Of a stretch of 64,000 nt of DNA, positions 1 through 12,400 are shown one piece after another (the first letter of the stretch is position 1; each line of letters begins with the position of its first letter). The notes beneath the pieces are model-generated. The model was not told the DNA's origin. It searched no databases and saw only the letters and a program-made list of their open reading frames with translations. The position numbers were made by a program, and so were the translations under genes. Origin of the DNA: Whalleya microplaca (taxonomy: Eukaryota; Ascomycota; Sordariomycetes; Xylariales; Xylariaceae). The stretch covers positions 428,748-492,747 of the forward strand of contig MU385749.1 in assembly GCA_022497155.1 (NCBI GenBank), read 5' to 3'.

Positions 1-276
1 CTGCCATCTGCGCCTTCGATATGCAGGTCTCTGATTTCCGTGCGGGTATTTCTCGTCTTCGAGCATATGCGATTTTCGTTGGAGAGTAAGGCCGAGGGAT
101 TGGACGCTCGTGGATATCAGGCCAACTATGATACCGATCTGCCGAGGCACCCCGTGTAAGCGATGATGGTAGATGGAAGATGCCAGCTTGACAGCTTGCC
201 AGCTTGCCAGCTTGCTTGAGAGTAGAAAACTTACGGCGATAGTCCCGCCAGGGGTGAGTGAGTCAACCAAACCCAT
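1..276 (-). CDS. NIPA-family (DUF803) magnesium transporter, 5' end only
   Basis: This is the first 60 codons of a membrane transporter whose remainder lies beyond the window start. Exon 1 (276-235) encodes 14 residues, MGLVDSLTPGGTIA. A GTAAG donor follows at 234 and a CAG acceptor ends at 139. Exon 2 runs from 138 to the edge. It begins IGIIVGLISTSVQSLGLTLQ, a first transmembrane helix, followed by RKSHMLEDEKYPHG and an Arg-rich RRRRWQ turn. The GLTLQRKSH signature is typical of fungal NIPA/DUF803 proteins, which are membrane proteins proposed to move Mg2+ and related cations; that role is family knowledge, not seen here. The gene is divergent from the V-ATPase gene across a 1.46-kb spacer. 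The family and start are well supported; everything C-terminal is unknown. Confidence 0.85.
   Translation of the reverse strand, partial: MGLVDSLTPGGTIAVSFLLSSKLASWQAVKLASSIYHHRLHGVPRQIGIIVGLISTSVQSLGLTLQRKSHMLEDEKYPHGNQRPAYRRRRWQ
181..215. repeat. Short tandem repeat inside transporter intron 1
   Basis: About four copies of a CAGCTTGCC-like 9-mer lie inside the first intron of the NIPA-like gene. The same word recurs once near 5,522-5,540. Confidence 0.7.
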
Positions 277-471
277 GGCAAAACTCGGGGATTAAGGCTC
301 ATCTGGCGAGAGTCGCAGATGAAAGAATGCCTCGGTTCCGCATATGGAGCTGCTTGTTTTGCGCCCGAACAACCTCGAGATTACAATGTGGTCGATAGAT
401 AGCCAAAACCCTGGACAGAGAGAGATGATATCGAGGCAAAGGGGCAAAGTAATGGCTGGTACGGTAGGGAG

Positions 472-507
472 AGAAGGTCGAGAAGGTCGAGAAGGTCGAG
501 AAGGTCG
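472..507. repeat. Perfect 4 x 9-bp tandem repeat
   Basis: Four exact units of AGAAGGTCG lie in the divergent spacer. Confidence 0.9.
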
Positions 508-1136
508 AACGACAGGACTAGCGGTGCGAAAATACGATGTAAAAGTATATGATGAGTATGGGATGTTCAAAGAATGACGCCGATGCGGTCCTAGACAAGG
601 GTACGTGTTGGGAGGTACTTTATTAGTCCTTAGTACGGAGTGGTCCTTAGTAGTCTGATGTATAAGTGTGCGACTAATATGCTTAAGTGCGACTAGGAGC
701 GATTACAGTAGCTGGGTAGGTATTGTTGCGACAGCATTCTTGGCTGCGAGAGTTGTGTAGTGAAAAGCACAAAGAAAAGAGAAACAAAGCCACGATGGCA
801 AAGAAGACGTACGGGACATGTACGAATGATGATTTGGGTTAGTTACAAGGGCATGAGGGAGGGCATCAGGGCATGGGGGTAGGGGGCTTTTCAATGATCG
901 ATGAGAAGTGACAATATCAATATATATATATAATAGACAATAAAGGGTAATGTAGCAGTTAACAACTAACAGACTATGTGACTGACGGACTGACAGGGCA
1001 TTTGACAGGGCATTTGACGATTGGATCTGGAGTACTGCACGTATGTAGTTTTCGTCCAGAGAGCAGGGAATGATCTGCTGAATGGCGACGTATTTTAGTT
1101 GAATTTAGTTCTCCATTGAAACCCGTGGACATGGGT

Positions 1137-1187
1137 TGTGCATTGGGTGCATTTGGGTGCATTGAGTGCATCGAGTGCATCAAGTGC
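1137..1187. repeat. Degenerate ~10-bp tandem array (GTGCATTGAG-like)
   Basis: Five imperfect units share the GTGCAT core and differ in the spacer (TTG, TGG, TGA, CGA, CAA). Confidence 0.75.
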
Positions 1188-1736
1188 CTACGGACATATG
1201 GGCAATCTGGTCATTGATATGTAAAACCAACGGTCATTCTGCAGGGGCCAGCAGACTCACTGAATGGGGATCAATGCTGCCGGCTCTTTATTACATAAGC
1301 ATTACATAATTCAACCTATTTCCACTGATGCTGTGGCGGTGCTTCTGAACAGTAGTGCTCTAGCCACAATGGAGTATCCCAATACGTAATACATTGAGGC
1401 AAGGGAGGGTAGCTCCCAGTGTGGCTTGCGTGTACGGAATCGATAGCTCTAGCCTCTCACCTGTCAACCTGGGCTGTCACCCGACCAATGCTTCATTCAG
1501 CCAGTCCACTGTCCAACATCCCAAGCTCCAGAGACACCAGTTGTGACCCACCACCCACGAGCCTCCTACGACATCTCCATCTCCATCTCCGACATCCTCG
1601 AGCTTCCTGATCCAATCTTCAGCAACTGTTTGAGCTATTCGTACATTTTGCCTTGAGAAACCTGTTACCTCTACCAGCCCCCTTTTCGACAAAACACCCT
1701 CGACCCCCCCGAATTACCTCCTCATCCTCCTTCAAG

Positions 1737-2667
1737 ATGTCGCAGGTCCACGCCTTGTCCGACGATCAGGTAAATAGCCCGCCCAGTAGCAGATCAGTAG
1801 CAGCAGCAGTAGTCCGACATTGTCTCCAAATGCTGTTCCTCGAGCCAATCTGCCGCTATCCCCTCACTCCCGATTACCGCAATGTATACACACACTAACA
1901 CACGTCCTCGGTGTCAACACAGGTCGGACAAGAGCTCCGCAAGATGACAGCCTTCATCAAGCAAGAAGCCCTGGAAAAAGCGCGCGAGATCGAGATCAAG
2001 GCGAACGAGGAGTTCAGCATCGAGAAGTCGAAGCTGGTGCGGCAGGAGACCGACGCCATCGACGCGGCCTACGCCAAGAAGTTCAAGCAGGCCACCATGT
2101 CGCAGCAGATCACGCGGTCCACCGTCGCCAACAAGACCCGCCTCAAGGTCCTCGGCGCCCGCCAGGAGCTGCTCGACGACATCTTCGACGCCGCCGCCAA
2201 GCGCCTCGCCGCCGACGCCGCCGCCGACCCGGGGCGCTACCGCGCCGTCCTCAAGAACCTGTTGTTGGAGGGCTTGTACGCTCTCGCTGAGCCGGAGCTC
2301 CAGACCCGCGCTCGCAAGGTGGATTATGCGACCCTCAAGGATGCTATTAAGGACGCCGAGCAGGAGTATAAGAGCAAGACTGGCCAGGAGACGAAGGTTA
2401 CTATTGATGAGGAGAGCCCCTTGCCGGAGGATAGGTGAGCTTATACGCCTTTACGGCTTTATTCTGGGATATTTTAAGGAGGTGTGTATGCGTACAATGC
2501 TAATGATGACATATAGCGCGGGCGGCATCTCGATCGTAGGCGGCCAGGGCAAGATCGACATCAACAACACATTCGAGGAGCGGTTGCGTCTGCTACAGAC
2601 CAGCGGTCTGCCGGCGGTGCGGGAGACGCTGTTCGGCAAGAACCCCAACCGCAAATTCTACGACTAA
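1737..2667 (+). CDS. vma-4: V-type proton ATPase subunit E
   Basis: This is the peripheral-stalk subunit E of the V1 sector, which pairs with subunit G to link the catalytic head to the membrane rotor on vacuolar and endosomal membranes. There are three exons: 1737-1769 (MSQVHALSDDQ), 1923-2434 and 2517-2667, giving 231 residues, the usual family length. All splice sites are GT/AG, and the exon 2/3 junction splits a Ser codon. The N-terminal half is a charged helix containing MTAFIKQEALEKAREI and ANEEFSIEKSKLV, a family hallmark that forms the coiled-coil stalk. The C-terminal domain ends GGISIVGGQGKIDINNTFEE and then RLRLLQTSGLPAVRETLFGK, the conserved globular end. Exon 2 is notably GC-rich (codons ending in C or G). 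The ATG is the only one that splices in frame to the conserved helix. The gene converges on the CANIN-like gene downstream. Identification is secure; the symbol follows Neurospora usage. Confidence 0.96.
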
Positions 2668-2993
2668 GAGAGACAGACACAGATTCCCATTTTCAAAAAA
2701 AAAAAAAAAAATCCACCACCCGTCACTATCATCCACGCTGGGCGTTGCCGGGAAGAGAAAGGGAGAGGTACTTGCGAGCATTATGTATGTGTCATTGTAG
2801 GGGGTCCGTTGTAGCAGTTGGTTGTTGCATTAGCATGGGCATGGAAATCCCAAACACCATGCTACTTACTACTGGTATACACTAGGTAGACAGGTTGTAT
2901 CATATGGCGTTTTCCAGGAACGTCTATCTATCGACATGAATAAAAAAACATATCTATCCTGTACTGCACTGTACGCTTCTCTTGACTGACAGC
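2668..2993. other. Convergent 3' intergenic spacer
   Basis: The spacer between two convergent stop codons holds both 3' UTRs. It includes a 17-A run (2695-2711) just after the V-ATPase stop and AATAAA-like AT-rich words near 2,939-2,946. No coding frame is supported. Confidence 0.7.
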
Positions 2994-5068
2994 TTATTCA
3001 ACCGTACCATCCTCCGTATTACCACCATGAGACCCTTCTTTACTACTCCTCCTCCTCCCACCAGCACCAGCACCACCATCGCCATCAGCCACCGCCGCCG
3101 CCGCCGCGGCATCCCGCTCACCTCTCTCAGCCTTCCGCTGGGCCCAGTTCCGCATGAACGCGCGCTGGCGGGGCACATTAGCATCATCCTCGGCCCTCCG
3201 GGTCTCGGGCTCGAAGATGCTGGTCTTGGGCGGGGGGCGCGAGCGCACGGCGTAGGTGAGCCGCTTGCCGACGGCGTCGAGGCCGGCCTTGGTGATCTTG
3301 CGCGACAGCAGCGTGTTGTCGTGGATCTTGTCGTGCACCATCTTCAGGCGGAAGGTGAGCGCGTCGATGCGGGTGTCGAAGAGGCGGTCTGCTTCCTCTG
3401 CCTCCTCGTGGTTGTCACCGTTGGAGTTGTTGGTGTTGGTGGTGGTGTTGTTGCCTGGGGGAGTTGAGTGAGGATGCGGGTGTGCGTGTGGATGCATGAA
3501 CCCCGCCTTGCTGATCACGATGTCCAGGAGCGTCACGAGCGCCCGCAGGTTCTCGAAGTCCGTCGACCGGGTGACGCGGAAGTCGGGCTCGTCGAGCCGC
3601 CGCATCACGTCCTCGATCGTGATCGCGTCGTCCACGGGGAGCCTGCCCAAGCTTAAGTCGCGGAAGACGGTGACCGCGGCCATGCGCCGGCGGAGGTCGA
3701 GCGCCTTGGATGTCGTGTTGGGCATGTAGTTGATGGGCACGACGCGCAGCACGTTCTCCTCTACACTTTCGTAGAGGTATGTACATATGGACTCGCACTT
3801 TCCCTGTCGTTAGTCTACTGCTCGTAATATGAAAAAAGGGGGTCTGTATAGATGAAACTCACGGCGGTGTCCCACTGCGGCGTCCCGGCATTCGGCAATG
3901 CGGAGATTAGAGCTTCCATGGCTGTGAAATGCTCGTTGCGGACCGTGGTTCTGACCAAGGGGTCAAGAGCCATACGTAGCAGTAGCTGAATTGCACTTAT
4001 TGCATTACCTGTCGCCAAGGATGGGGCGATCCGTTCTAGCAGTTGTAGGAAGGTCACCAGGCCTGTCCAGTCTCGACCAGAATATGGATTTTCCAGCTCC
4101 GGGGACGTTTGTAGTTTATGATGACCGCGAGAATACTTAGGGCCCCCTAGCTTCTCCAGTATAGAATACAGCTGCACGTCATCGACGAGGCGGGTGATGC
4201 TATCAGCGCACAGCGTCACTAGATCGCAATATTGCACGCGCAGTTGGGCATTCTTCTCAACACAGGCCTCGTTCAAGATCCACAAGAACAGCTCGTCAGG
4301 AAGCGTCCTACCCCTCAAGACGATGTTATGCGGCAGGCCGATGATGAAAGCCTGATCCCGCGAACTTGGGTCATCAGCCAGGACCCGCCAACACCCCTTT
4401 GCCTTGCCCTGCGGGAACGGCCTCCTGGGGGGCTTGAATAGGGGCTGTTCCAGGTTGAAGAAGTAGCTCACTCGGCGCGACCCGTCGACTTTCGTGCGGT
4501 TCATAGCCCGCGCGAGTTTGTCCCCCTTAGCTTCCTCCTCGTCGCTGTTGAGCAGGTCCCGGGCCGCCTTCTGCAGCCGTCCTGGGCTGTTCTGCACCGC
4601 TGACAGGTTTTGGTGCTCATCGTCGTCCTCCTCGGCCATGAGCTTATCGGCTCGCCTGGCGCTCTCCTCTGCTCGATCAGTCTGGCGCGCATGGCTGATC
4701 AGAGATTTCATGTCAAATTTGTGCTTCTTCTGCTGTAGAGTTAAGGGGGAGTTGTGGGAGTAAGAAGCTATCCTTTTCGCTTTGGGTGTGGTTGTATTTG
4801 TTTCTCTCTTATAAGCTGCCGGGCCCTGCTTCTGCTCAAGCAGGGCCGAGAGCGACACGAGAGAGTCATCTGAGTCTTCATCCTCATCATCTGAACATCC
4901 GATCTCTTCAGTCCTACTGTGAGGCTTCGGTGAGGGCTTTGGTGGAGTTCTAGGGGATGAGGGTATATCTAGGGATGGCTGTGACGATGATGATGTTGCC
5001 TGCTGGGGCCGAGAGCTAGGTGTGCCGGCAGGCTTGAAGAAGCCTCTGATATCTTTACTGCGGGACAT
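2994..5068 (-). CDS. CANIN-domain-like SMC5/6-associated protein (putative)
   Basis: A 671-residue nuclear-type protein in two exons: 5068-3863 and 3803-2994. The 59-bp intron has GTGAGT, a CTAAC branch and CAG, and the join is in phase 0. The first ~220 residues are low-complexity, Ser/Pro/acidic and probably disordered, with Asp/Glu runs. The middle part is a helical region with WRVLADDPSSRDQAFIIGLP, then PDELFLWILNEACVEKN and DWTGLVTFLQLLERIAPSLA. The C-terminal part (exon 2) continues helical with RVVPINYMPNTTSKALDLRR and ends in an Ala/Gly/Arg-rich tail. This layout fits fungal proteins annotated with the CANIN (coiled-coil SMC6 and NSE5 interacting) domain, related to Nse6 and SLF2 in genome repair. 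That assignment is from memory of the family and needs a profile search. Residues 4-11 (SKDIRGFF) resemble a PCNA-binding motif. Gene structure is firm; function is moderate. Confidence 0.65.
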
Positions 5069-7379
5069 CGGTATGTATACGCACTATGCTTATTCAGAAA
5101 TGTATGTAGACGATACTTGGCATGGCATATCCCCTAGAGACGCCTCAAGACGCGTCGCGTGTGGAGCACTGGCATGGTTGCTAATGAGGCGCTATCGTAA
5201 AAATGTTAGTACGGAATACGTAGGTACGTAATCCGTATGCGAATGGGAAATCACATGGCCCGGGCGCCCGGGGCGGCCCTGGTGAAGCAATAAGGCTTGC
5301 CGCTTGGGCCTATGAAACCTCGGCTAGCTTGATTAGGTAGGTAGCCAAGGCTGAGAAGACTCGGCAACCAATCGTTAGCCTTCCAGCCACCTTCCCAGCT
5401 TCCTAGGTCGTATTACGTAGTACTACGTAGGACTCCCTTAAAACCCTTCGGAACGACGGTCCCATCCGGTGCCGAAACTTGTGCATGTAACATAAACGGG
5501 GACCTGCACAGCTGCAACTGTTGGCTTGCCAGCTTGCCAGGAACCTCTGAGGTCAATTTGTGAATGTTGCTCTTGGCTGCGGGTTGTTTTGGGGAATATA
5601 TTTGACGCAGATCTAACGTGCCCTTCCTCAGCCAACGTTAGGGATACAACGGCTTGACGGCGTTAGCTCAACTCCCAAGACCCCCTTTTTTATTTAATGC
5701 ACTTCACAATCTACAGTGGTTCTTAGCAGCACAAAGGCCTAGGGTCCGGCTTGCCGTATCAGGTATAATTGACAAGATCGTCTCATCCAAGGCTCTTGGA
5801 ATATCTTGGGGTAGTGAACCCATCAATGCGCGCCCAGTCAGAAAACAACACAATGGGTTTGCAGAAAGTCGGCCACGAAATTATTGTACGTGTAGATCAG
5901 GTACACAACCTGTCGGTGCTATAATTAATTTTCTCAAGTGAGATTCTGGACGAGCCTTTTGGCTCAAAAACTTGCATTCTAGCACAAGCACATCCATCGT
6001 CTAGCGCGACCGTTTCGAACACTGCATCGATAGGGTGCTAGAAAACATCAGTCAGCAGTTAGTTCATCTGAGTGATCAGTTGTGTGAGGATGAGATGTCT
6101 GCTGAGTATGTAGTAGATGTATCCCACGGACTGCAGATTGCGGCAATCGTCAGTCGGCATGGTTTAAGCTGAAACAACTCAATCTCAGCCTAGCTGTTAC
6201 CGAAGGTCCTAGTGCCCAGGATCCAGGTTCTACCCGAAAAGCAACGTGCAGAGTCTGCAGACATCTGGTTTCTCTCTCTGCCTGAGTCGTGGGCTCGTGG
6301 TGTGATAAGCAATTGCGCAGCCAACGTGTGTGCGACGTGCATCGCCACCATACACTATACTGAGTACCTAGTAGACACAGGTGCGAGAGTCAGGACAATG
6401 ACGGTGAGGGTGTGCGCGATATGGGGAAAGGTTAGGTGGTTCACGAGCTAATTTAAGCAACTAAAATCGAGGGGCGGGACTGCACGCGGAGCGAATATCT
6501 CGTCATCTCACCTGTCTGGTCTGCCTGTCACAGTCTGGCAGTCAGCTACTATGGTAGTAATCTTCGGGGACCCAAGATGACTGTGTGACGCCATAGTTGA
6601 ACCAGTGCTGACAGCGCCGCCACTGTCTCCAGTAATTGCTAGGTAGTAATCCAGCAAAGCCGTTGGTCTTTTTTCGGCATGCTCTGAAAAAATCCGGTGA
6701 GTGCGGCGGGCAGGCAGGCTGGCTGGGCTTCACCATCTTGGTAACTCCTCATAGCAGATCTGGCTAATACACAGGGCCGTGCAGATAAGTGGGGATATTG
6801 AAGCCGCTTCCTTTCGGGTTTAATAATAAAAGTCGGACCCCGAAAATAAACAACACAGTACCTGCACGATGCGTTACATACCGTACGAGGGCAACTAGAG
6901 TCTAGCAGCAGTTCGGCCTCAAATTGAAGACAAATTGACATTGCAATTGGTCTCGCTCTCGTAGTACTATCAGTACTATATATATATATAGTACTACTTC
7001 CGCTTGATTGTGACGATGTTTGACCAGGTTCGTCTGTACCACCAATAGCAACTAGGGATGCTTGCCTGTTGGTTACTCCAGAGTCCTGAAGGATTGTTCC
7101 CCCTATGTATGTCCGGTTATCACTGCCTCCTCCATGATGTGCGTGGGAAGACCCAGACTTGTAAGAATAATGGAGCCGCCGGGGGCCTGCCCGTAAGAGG
7201 CCATGTTATGACTTCGACAGCGTAACATTTAGATCAAAAAGAGGGTAAATCCGATTACGCATGTAAAGACTAGGGAAGGGGTAGAATACTATGTAGACAG
7301 AGTGGCCTCTGCCGTTTTATCCAACTTACGGAATATCCCCCCCTCGGGTTTAGGTGCTTCGCGTTGGTGGTGTCAGCGG

Positions 7380-7600
7380 TTACGAATTATTTATTAGAAT
7401 GAAGTAGGTAGATAGATTGCCTAGGTAAGGATGAGATACCTACACGTATCTGTCTATCAGCAGCCCTACTATGTATAGTAGGTAGTTAGGTAGTTGCGTG
7501 CTTCATAATATTGGACTAGTATTAGATAGGTAGGTCACACAGTTACAGCCATGTGCAAACCCTCCATCTGAACTTGTAGGTAGGTATGTGTGTACTGCTG
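7380..7600. repeat. Cluster of TAGG/CCTA tetranucleotide words
   Basis: TAGGTAGG-type words recur at about 7,405, 7,421, 7,470-7,490, 7,525 and 7,577, mixed with GATA-like steps. This is a degenerate low-complexity island, not a clean array. Confidence 0.6.
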
Positions 7601-8564
7601 GATTCATCCTCTGGACATCACGTCACCCCCTTGCACGCAGTGGTTAATGCGGATTTGGAGAGGGCCTCACGACGACCCACAGAATGGACCGTAGTGCCGG
7701 AGGCAGCGGAGAACCGCTGTAGATGTTTTACTACTTGCGTAAGGATTTCGCGAATTCGGAGCTTTCCAGAACAGAAGTGTAACTGACTATCTGATTCAGA
7801 CTGAGTATGTGTAGAGTAATTGATGGTCAACAACTGTAACATAGAGTCATTCAATCCTCGTAGTTAGCACAACAGGCACGGAGCAAGAATCAGACAGTCA
7901 TCAATGTCAAAAAGAGGCGCCGGCTACTGCATACCACGTAAGTACTCAGCACATGTACACACATACATACATACATGTAATTAGGTGGTAGTGTTGGCCC
8001 ATCCCGTCTGGAATACCTACTTGCAGTACAGCTAACAGCCACAGGAGGAATAGACATACCTACACGATCAATTCAAGTCGCGAAAGGAGGAAGAATGCGC
8101 AAGGGCGGGGATGCAAAGATTGTATAAACGCGTCTATGTCTTGGTTAAAATTCTTTGAAGTTGAGTCTTAGTCTAGAAGCGTGAAGAGACATAGATAGGG
8201 AGGGATGAATTGGGACTGATGAAGTCCCTTAGAATACTGTACCTTTCTTATGCCTACGCACACAGTACAGTACAGTACACTACCTAACTTAGATACATAT
8301 GTACATACATTATCAGCACCAAGACCCTATGCACAGCTGCACTTGTGAGGATCCAGGTGGATGAATGTGTGTGCTGCACGAGGGAATAATCTTAGCCGGG
8401 ATCAGCAACTATGCGTCTCTTCTGGTTAGGTAGTGGAAGACAAGCCAAATTGCAATAGCGACACAGTGCCAAACGGATAACCTCTAGATATCCATACTAC
8501 TAATAAAGAAAGAGTGCATCGCATTGCTTACCCATCAAGTAATTTTTGTATAGGGGCGTTTCTC

Positions 8565-8600
8565 TTACCTGACTTACCTGACTTACCCGACTTACCTGAC
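8565..8600. repeat. 4 x 9-bp tandem repeat
   Basis: Four units of TTACCTGAC, the third with one substitution (TTACCCGAC). Same unit length and copy number as the array at 472-507. Confidence 0.85.
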
Positions 8601-9446
8601 CTGCCTGTGCTGCCTATACACGTATACCTAATAACTGATATGTGTATGCGTAGGTATGTATGTATTTGATGTTTGCATGTACTAAAGCGCCACGGCGTTG
8701 CATAAGAGTTTCTTGACAGCTTCACTCACCTAACCTATGCCTAGTAACCTTATGTCTAAGTCTAAAAGTGAAAGCTATCACTGTTCTTCGCCAATTGTAC
8801 CTGCATCTCATCGTGCATCTTGTCGTGCATCTTGTTGGTTCTCTCTTCAAAAGGGTCCTGGTAGGCCCTTGGACTATACCTAAGGCTATAGGTAGGCTGT
8901 AGGCGGTAGGCGGTAGGCCCTTGTGTTGTTGGCCCTTGTTGGCGCTTTGCCTCCCTGTAGCCCGTACGCAGTACTGCGTATAGTACCTGACCTGTAGTCG
9001 GCGTGCGCCTAGGCCAACGTGCGCCGTACTGTGGGCGGAGTAGTAGAACCCCGGCCCATCCGGCCCTGTCACAGTACCAGTCAATCAAAAACTTCCATCC
9101 TTCTTCCCTTTCCCATTCTGTCCTCACTGTCATCAACAACACGACCGTCTCCCCATACTCACCAAAGGGACGCCAGGAGAAAAACGGCGCCCATCCACTC
9201 TCTCTTTCCATCCGATGCAACATACATCGACGAGCGGTTTTGCGAACGCGATTCGAATCTCTGTCTAATTTCCTGTCGCTCCCGCCAAAACCGGCTTTAT
9301 TGGCACGATCGCAGCCAATTGCCACCATTCCCGTCATTCCCGTCATTCTAGGCCTTGGGTATATTTGGATCAGAGAACCGCGGCCACGAAGGGCCAGTCT
9401 GGCGGACACGTAGGGTTGAACGGGCTCTGCCCGCAACTCTCACAAT

Positions 9447-12400
9447 ATGGCAAAAGGCGAGGGAGGAAATGACCCGGCCGACAAGGCGACAAAGCGGTCT
9501 CGATGGGCTACCCGGAAACTGACTGTTAAGAGCAGTAAAGTGAAGAGGCTCTCCATCCTGGGCAGGAAACACAGGAGAACTGGGTCAACGGAAAAGAAGC
9601 GGCACTCGGGCGGCAGCAGCCAATCGACGAGGGCAGACACCGTCCAAAATGACGACGATACCGCCTACGATCAGAATGGAGAGGCCGAAGCGAGCAGTAC
9701 CAAGTCTGACGAAGATGACGAAGGGAGGACCGTCCTATTCAACCTGCCTCTGCCTGATGCTATGAAAGACGAGGAAGGCAACCCTTCTCATACCTACGCC
9801 AGGAACAAAATCCGGACTGCCAAGTACACTCCATTGTCTTTCCTCCCGAAAAACTTGTGGTTCCAATTCCATAACATTGCCAATATTTTCTTCCTCTTTA
9901 TGGTTATCCTTGTGGTAAGTACTTTCGGACTCCAATTATCTTAAGGGGGAATTTATCGCGAACATGATTACAGATCTTCCCTATCTTCGGAGGGACCAAT
10001 CCGGGGCTCAACGCAGTGCCCTTGATTTTTATTATCGCTGTTACGGCCATCAAAGATGCGATTGAAGATTATCGCAGGACGATTCTTGATAACGAACTAA
10101 ACAATGCTCCCGTGCATCGCCTCGTGGAATGGGAAAATGTCAACGTCGCGGAGGACAACATTTCCTTGTGGAGGAGAACCAAGAAGGCCACCACGAAGTC
10201 TGTCGCCATTGTGTGGCGTGCCATCAAGGGTCTGTGGAAAAAGGATGCCAACTCAAAAGATGGACTAGAGAACTCGGCGGATCCCCGTCCCTCCGTCGAG
10301 ACAAAAGCGACGCGTCGCGAATCGACAGTGATATCTCCCCACACTGTCAGGACGTCCTATGCATCTGCCTACGAGGACATTCAGATGACGCCGGTTACGT
10401 CGCCGCTCCCGCCTCAGAAAGAGAATCTCGAGGTCACCGAACGCCCAACTTCTGGAAATTCTTTTAATCCTGACGAGCCGGAGATGTTAGCCCGGGTGAA
10501 GGGTGACCTCATCAACTACCATGCCGAAGCTACCGGCCGCGCAAGATTTCACAAAGACCACTGGAAAAATTTGCAGGTAGGCGATTTTGTGCGACTCTAC
10601 AATGATGACGAGCTTCCGGCGGATGTCATTGTTCTTGCTACTTCCGATGCGGACGGTGCTTGTTACGTGGAAACCAAGAATTTGGACGGTGAGACGAATC
10701 TCAAAGTCCGTCAGGCCCTTCGGTGTGGACGGACCATTAAGCATGCAAGGGATTGCGAGCGTGCTCAATTTACGATCGAGAGCGAGGCTCCGCAACCTAA
10801 TCTCTACAAGTACAATGGTGCCATCAAATGGCAGCAGGAAGTGACCAGCGCTAAGCTCACGGAAATGTCCGAACCTATCACCATCGACAATGTTCTCCTC
10901 CGAGGTTGCAATCTAAGAAACACCGAGTGGGTTCTAGGAGTGGTCATGTTCACCGGTCACGATACCAAAATCATGATGAATGCTGGCATCACCCCTAGCA
11001 AGCGTGCGCGCATCGCTCGGGAGTTGAATTTCAACGTTATATGCAATTTTGGTATCCTCGTGGCTATGTGTCTCCTCTCTGCCCTGGTCAATGGAGTGTC
11101 GTGGTCAAAAAGCGATGCGTCGACTGCCTGGTTCGATTTCGGTTCCATCGGTGGAAGTCCCGGCATGACTGGCTTCATCACTTTCTGGGCGGCCCTCATT
11201 GTATTCCAGAATTTGGTTCCGATTTCGCTTTACATCTCACTTGAGATTGTGCGCACTTTACAGGCCGTCTTCATCTACAGCGATGTCGAGATGTACTATG
11301 CCCCGATCGACTACCCATGCGTTCCAAAATCTTGGAACATCTCGGATGATGTCGGTCAGATTGAGTACATCTTCTCCGACAAGACGGGTACCCTCACCCA
11401 AAACGTGATGGAGTTCAAGAAAGCAACCATCAACGGCCAGCCATACGGAGAAGCCTACACCGAGGCACAGGCTGGAATGCAGAAGCGATTGGGTGTCGAT
11501 GTGGAGAAAGAGGCTGCCAGAGCTAAAGAGCAGATTGCTGCGGGAAAGATCCAGGCGGTGGCAGGATTGAGAAAGATACACAACAATCCCTTCCTTCACG
11601 AAGAGGATGTGACTTTCATTGCACCCGACTTCGTCGATGATTTGATGGGGCATTCTGGCGAGGAACAAAAGGCGGCAAATGCCCATTTCATGCTAGCTCT
11701 GGCCCTCTGCCACACTGTTATAGCGGAGCATATTCCTGGCGATTCCCCGAAGATCGAGTTCAAGGCTCAGTCCCCTGATGAAGCAGCTCTTGTGGCGACG
11801 GCTCGCGATATGGGTTTCACGGTACTTGGCGCTACCGGAGATGGACTTAAGTTAAACGTCATGGGCGAGGAAATCCATTATCCGATTCTCAACACTATTG
11901 AATTCAACTCCACCCGGAAGCGGATGAGTGCTATTGTCAAGATGCCCGATGGCCGGATCATTCTTTTCTGCAAGGGTGCCGACAGCATCATCTATTCGCG
12001 CCTGAAGCGAGGAGAGCAGGCGGAGCTTCGAAAGACTACAGCCGACCACCTCGAGATGTTTGCCCGTGAAGGTCTACGAACTCTATGTATAGCTGAGCGG
12101 GTGCTCACTGAGCATGAGTACCTCGAATGGCGCAAGGAACACGACAAAGCTGCTACAGCCCTTCAGGACCGAGAAGAGAAGCTGGAGCTGGTAGCCGACA
12201 AAATCGAACAAGATCTTACTCTGATTGGTGGAACTGCGATTGAAGATCGACTCCAGGACGGAGTCCCTGATACGATCGCCTTGCTCGGGGAAGCAGGTAT
12301 CAAGCTGTGGGTCTTGACTGGAGACAAGGTTGAAACCGCTATTAATATTGGATTCTCATGCAATCTACTCAATAACGACATGGAGCTCATCCACCTCAAA

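Larger units (their letters stand above)
277..1736. promoter_or_regulatory. Divergent intergenic region, transporter / V-ATPase subunit E
   Basis: This spacer separates two divergent starts and must hold both promoters. No convincing coding frame was seen; the short open frames arise from repeats. It holds a perfect 4 x 9-bp array (472-507), a 12-bp doublet of GGCATTTGACA type near 995-1018, and a degenerate array of about 10 bp, GTGCATTGAG-like, at 1137-1187. A pyrimidine-rich stretch (about 1,560-1,735, CATCTC repeats then CTCCTTC) just before the V-ATPase ATG resembles fungal CT-rich leaders. No specific factor sites are claimed. Confidence 0.6.
5069..9446. other. Long intergenic region without a convincing gene
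   Basis: This is 4.4 kb between divergent genes. All open frames are short, overlap on both strands and show no recognisable domain. The left end holds the CANIN-like promoter. The middle is dotted with TAGG/CCTA words and dinucleotide stretches (TATA run near 6,977-6,990). The right ~400 bp (about 9,080-9,446) is pyrimidine-rich and probably holds the flippase core promoter and a long 5' leader. No tRNA-like cloverleaf with a GGTTCGAATCC-type B box was noticed. A transposon relic cannot be excluded. Confidence 0.6.

Noticed and set aside
1820..2290. 156-residue plus-strand open frame rich in Arg/Gly
   Set aside because: It overlaps V-ATPase subunit E exon 2 in another frame; its length comes from the GC-rich codon bias of the real gene.
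9003..9436. Overlapping plus- and minus-strand open frames of 110-224 codons upstream of the flippase
   Set aside because: No domain, low-complexity composition, and the region fits a pyrimidine-rich promoter and leader.
5069..9446. tRNA or small RNA genes in the long spacer
   Set aside because: Scanned by eye for tRNA A/B-box words and found none with a plausible cloverleaf; a covariance-model search would be decisive.
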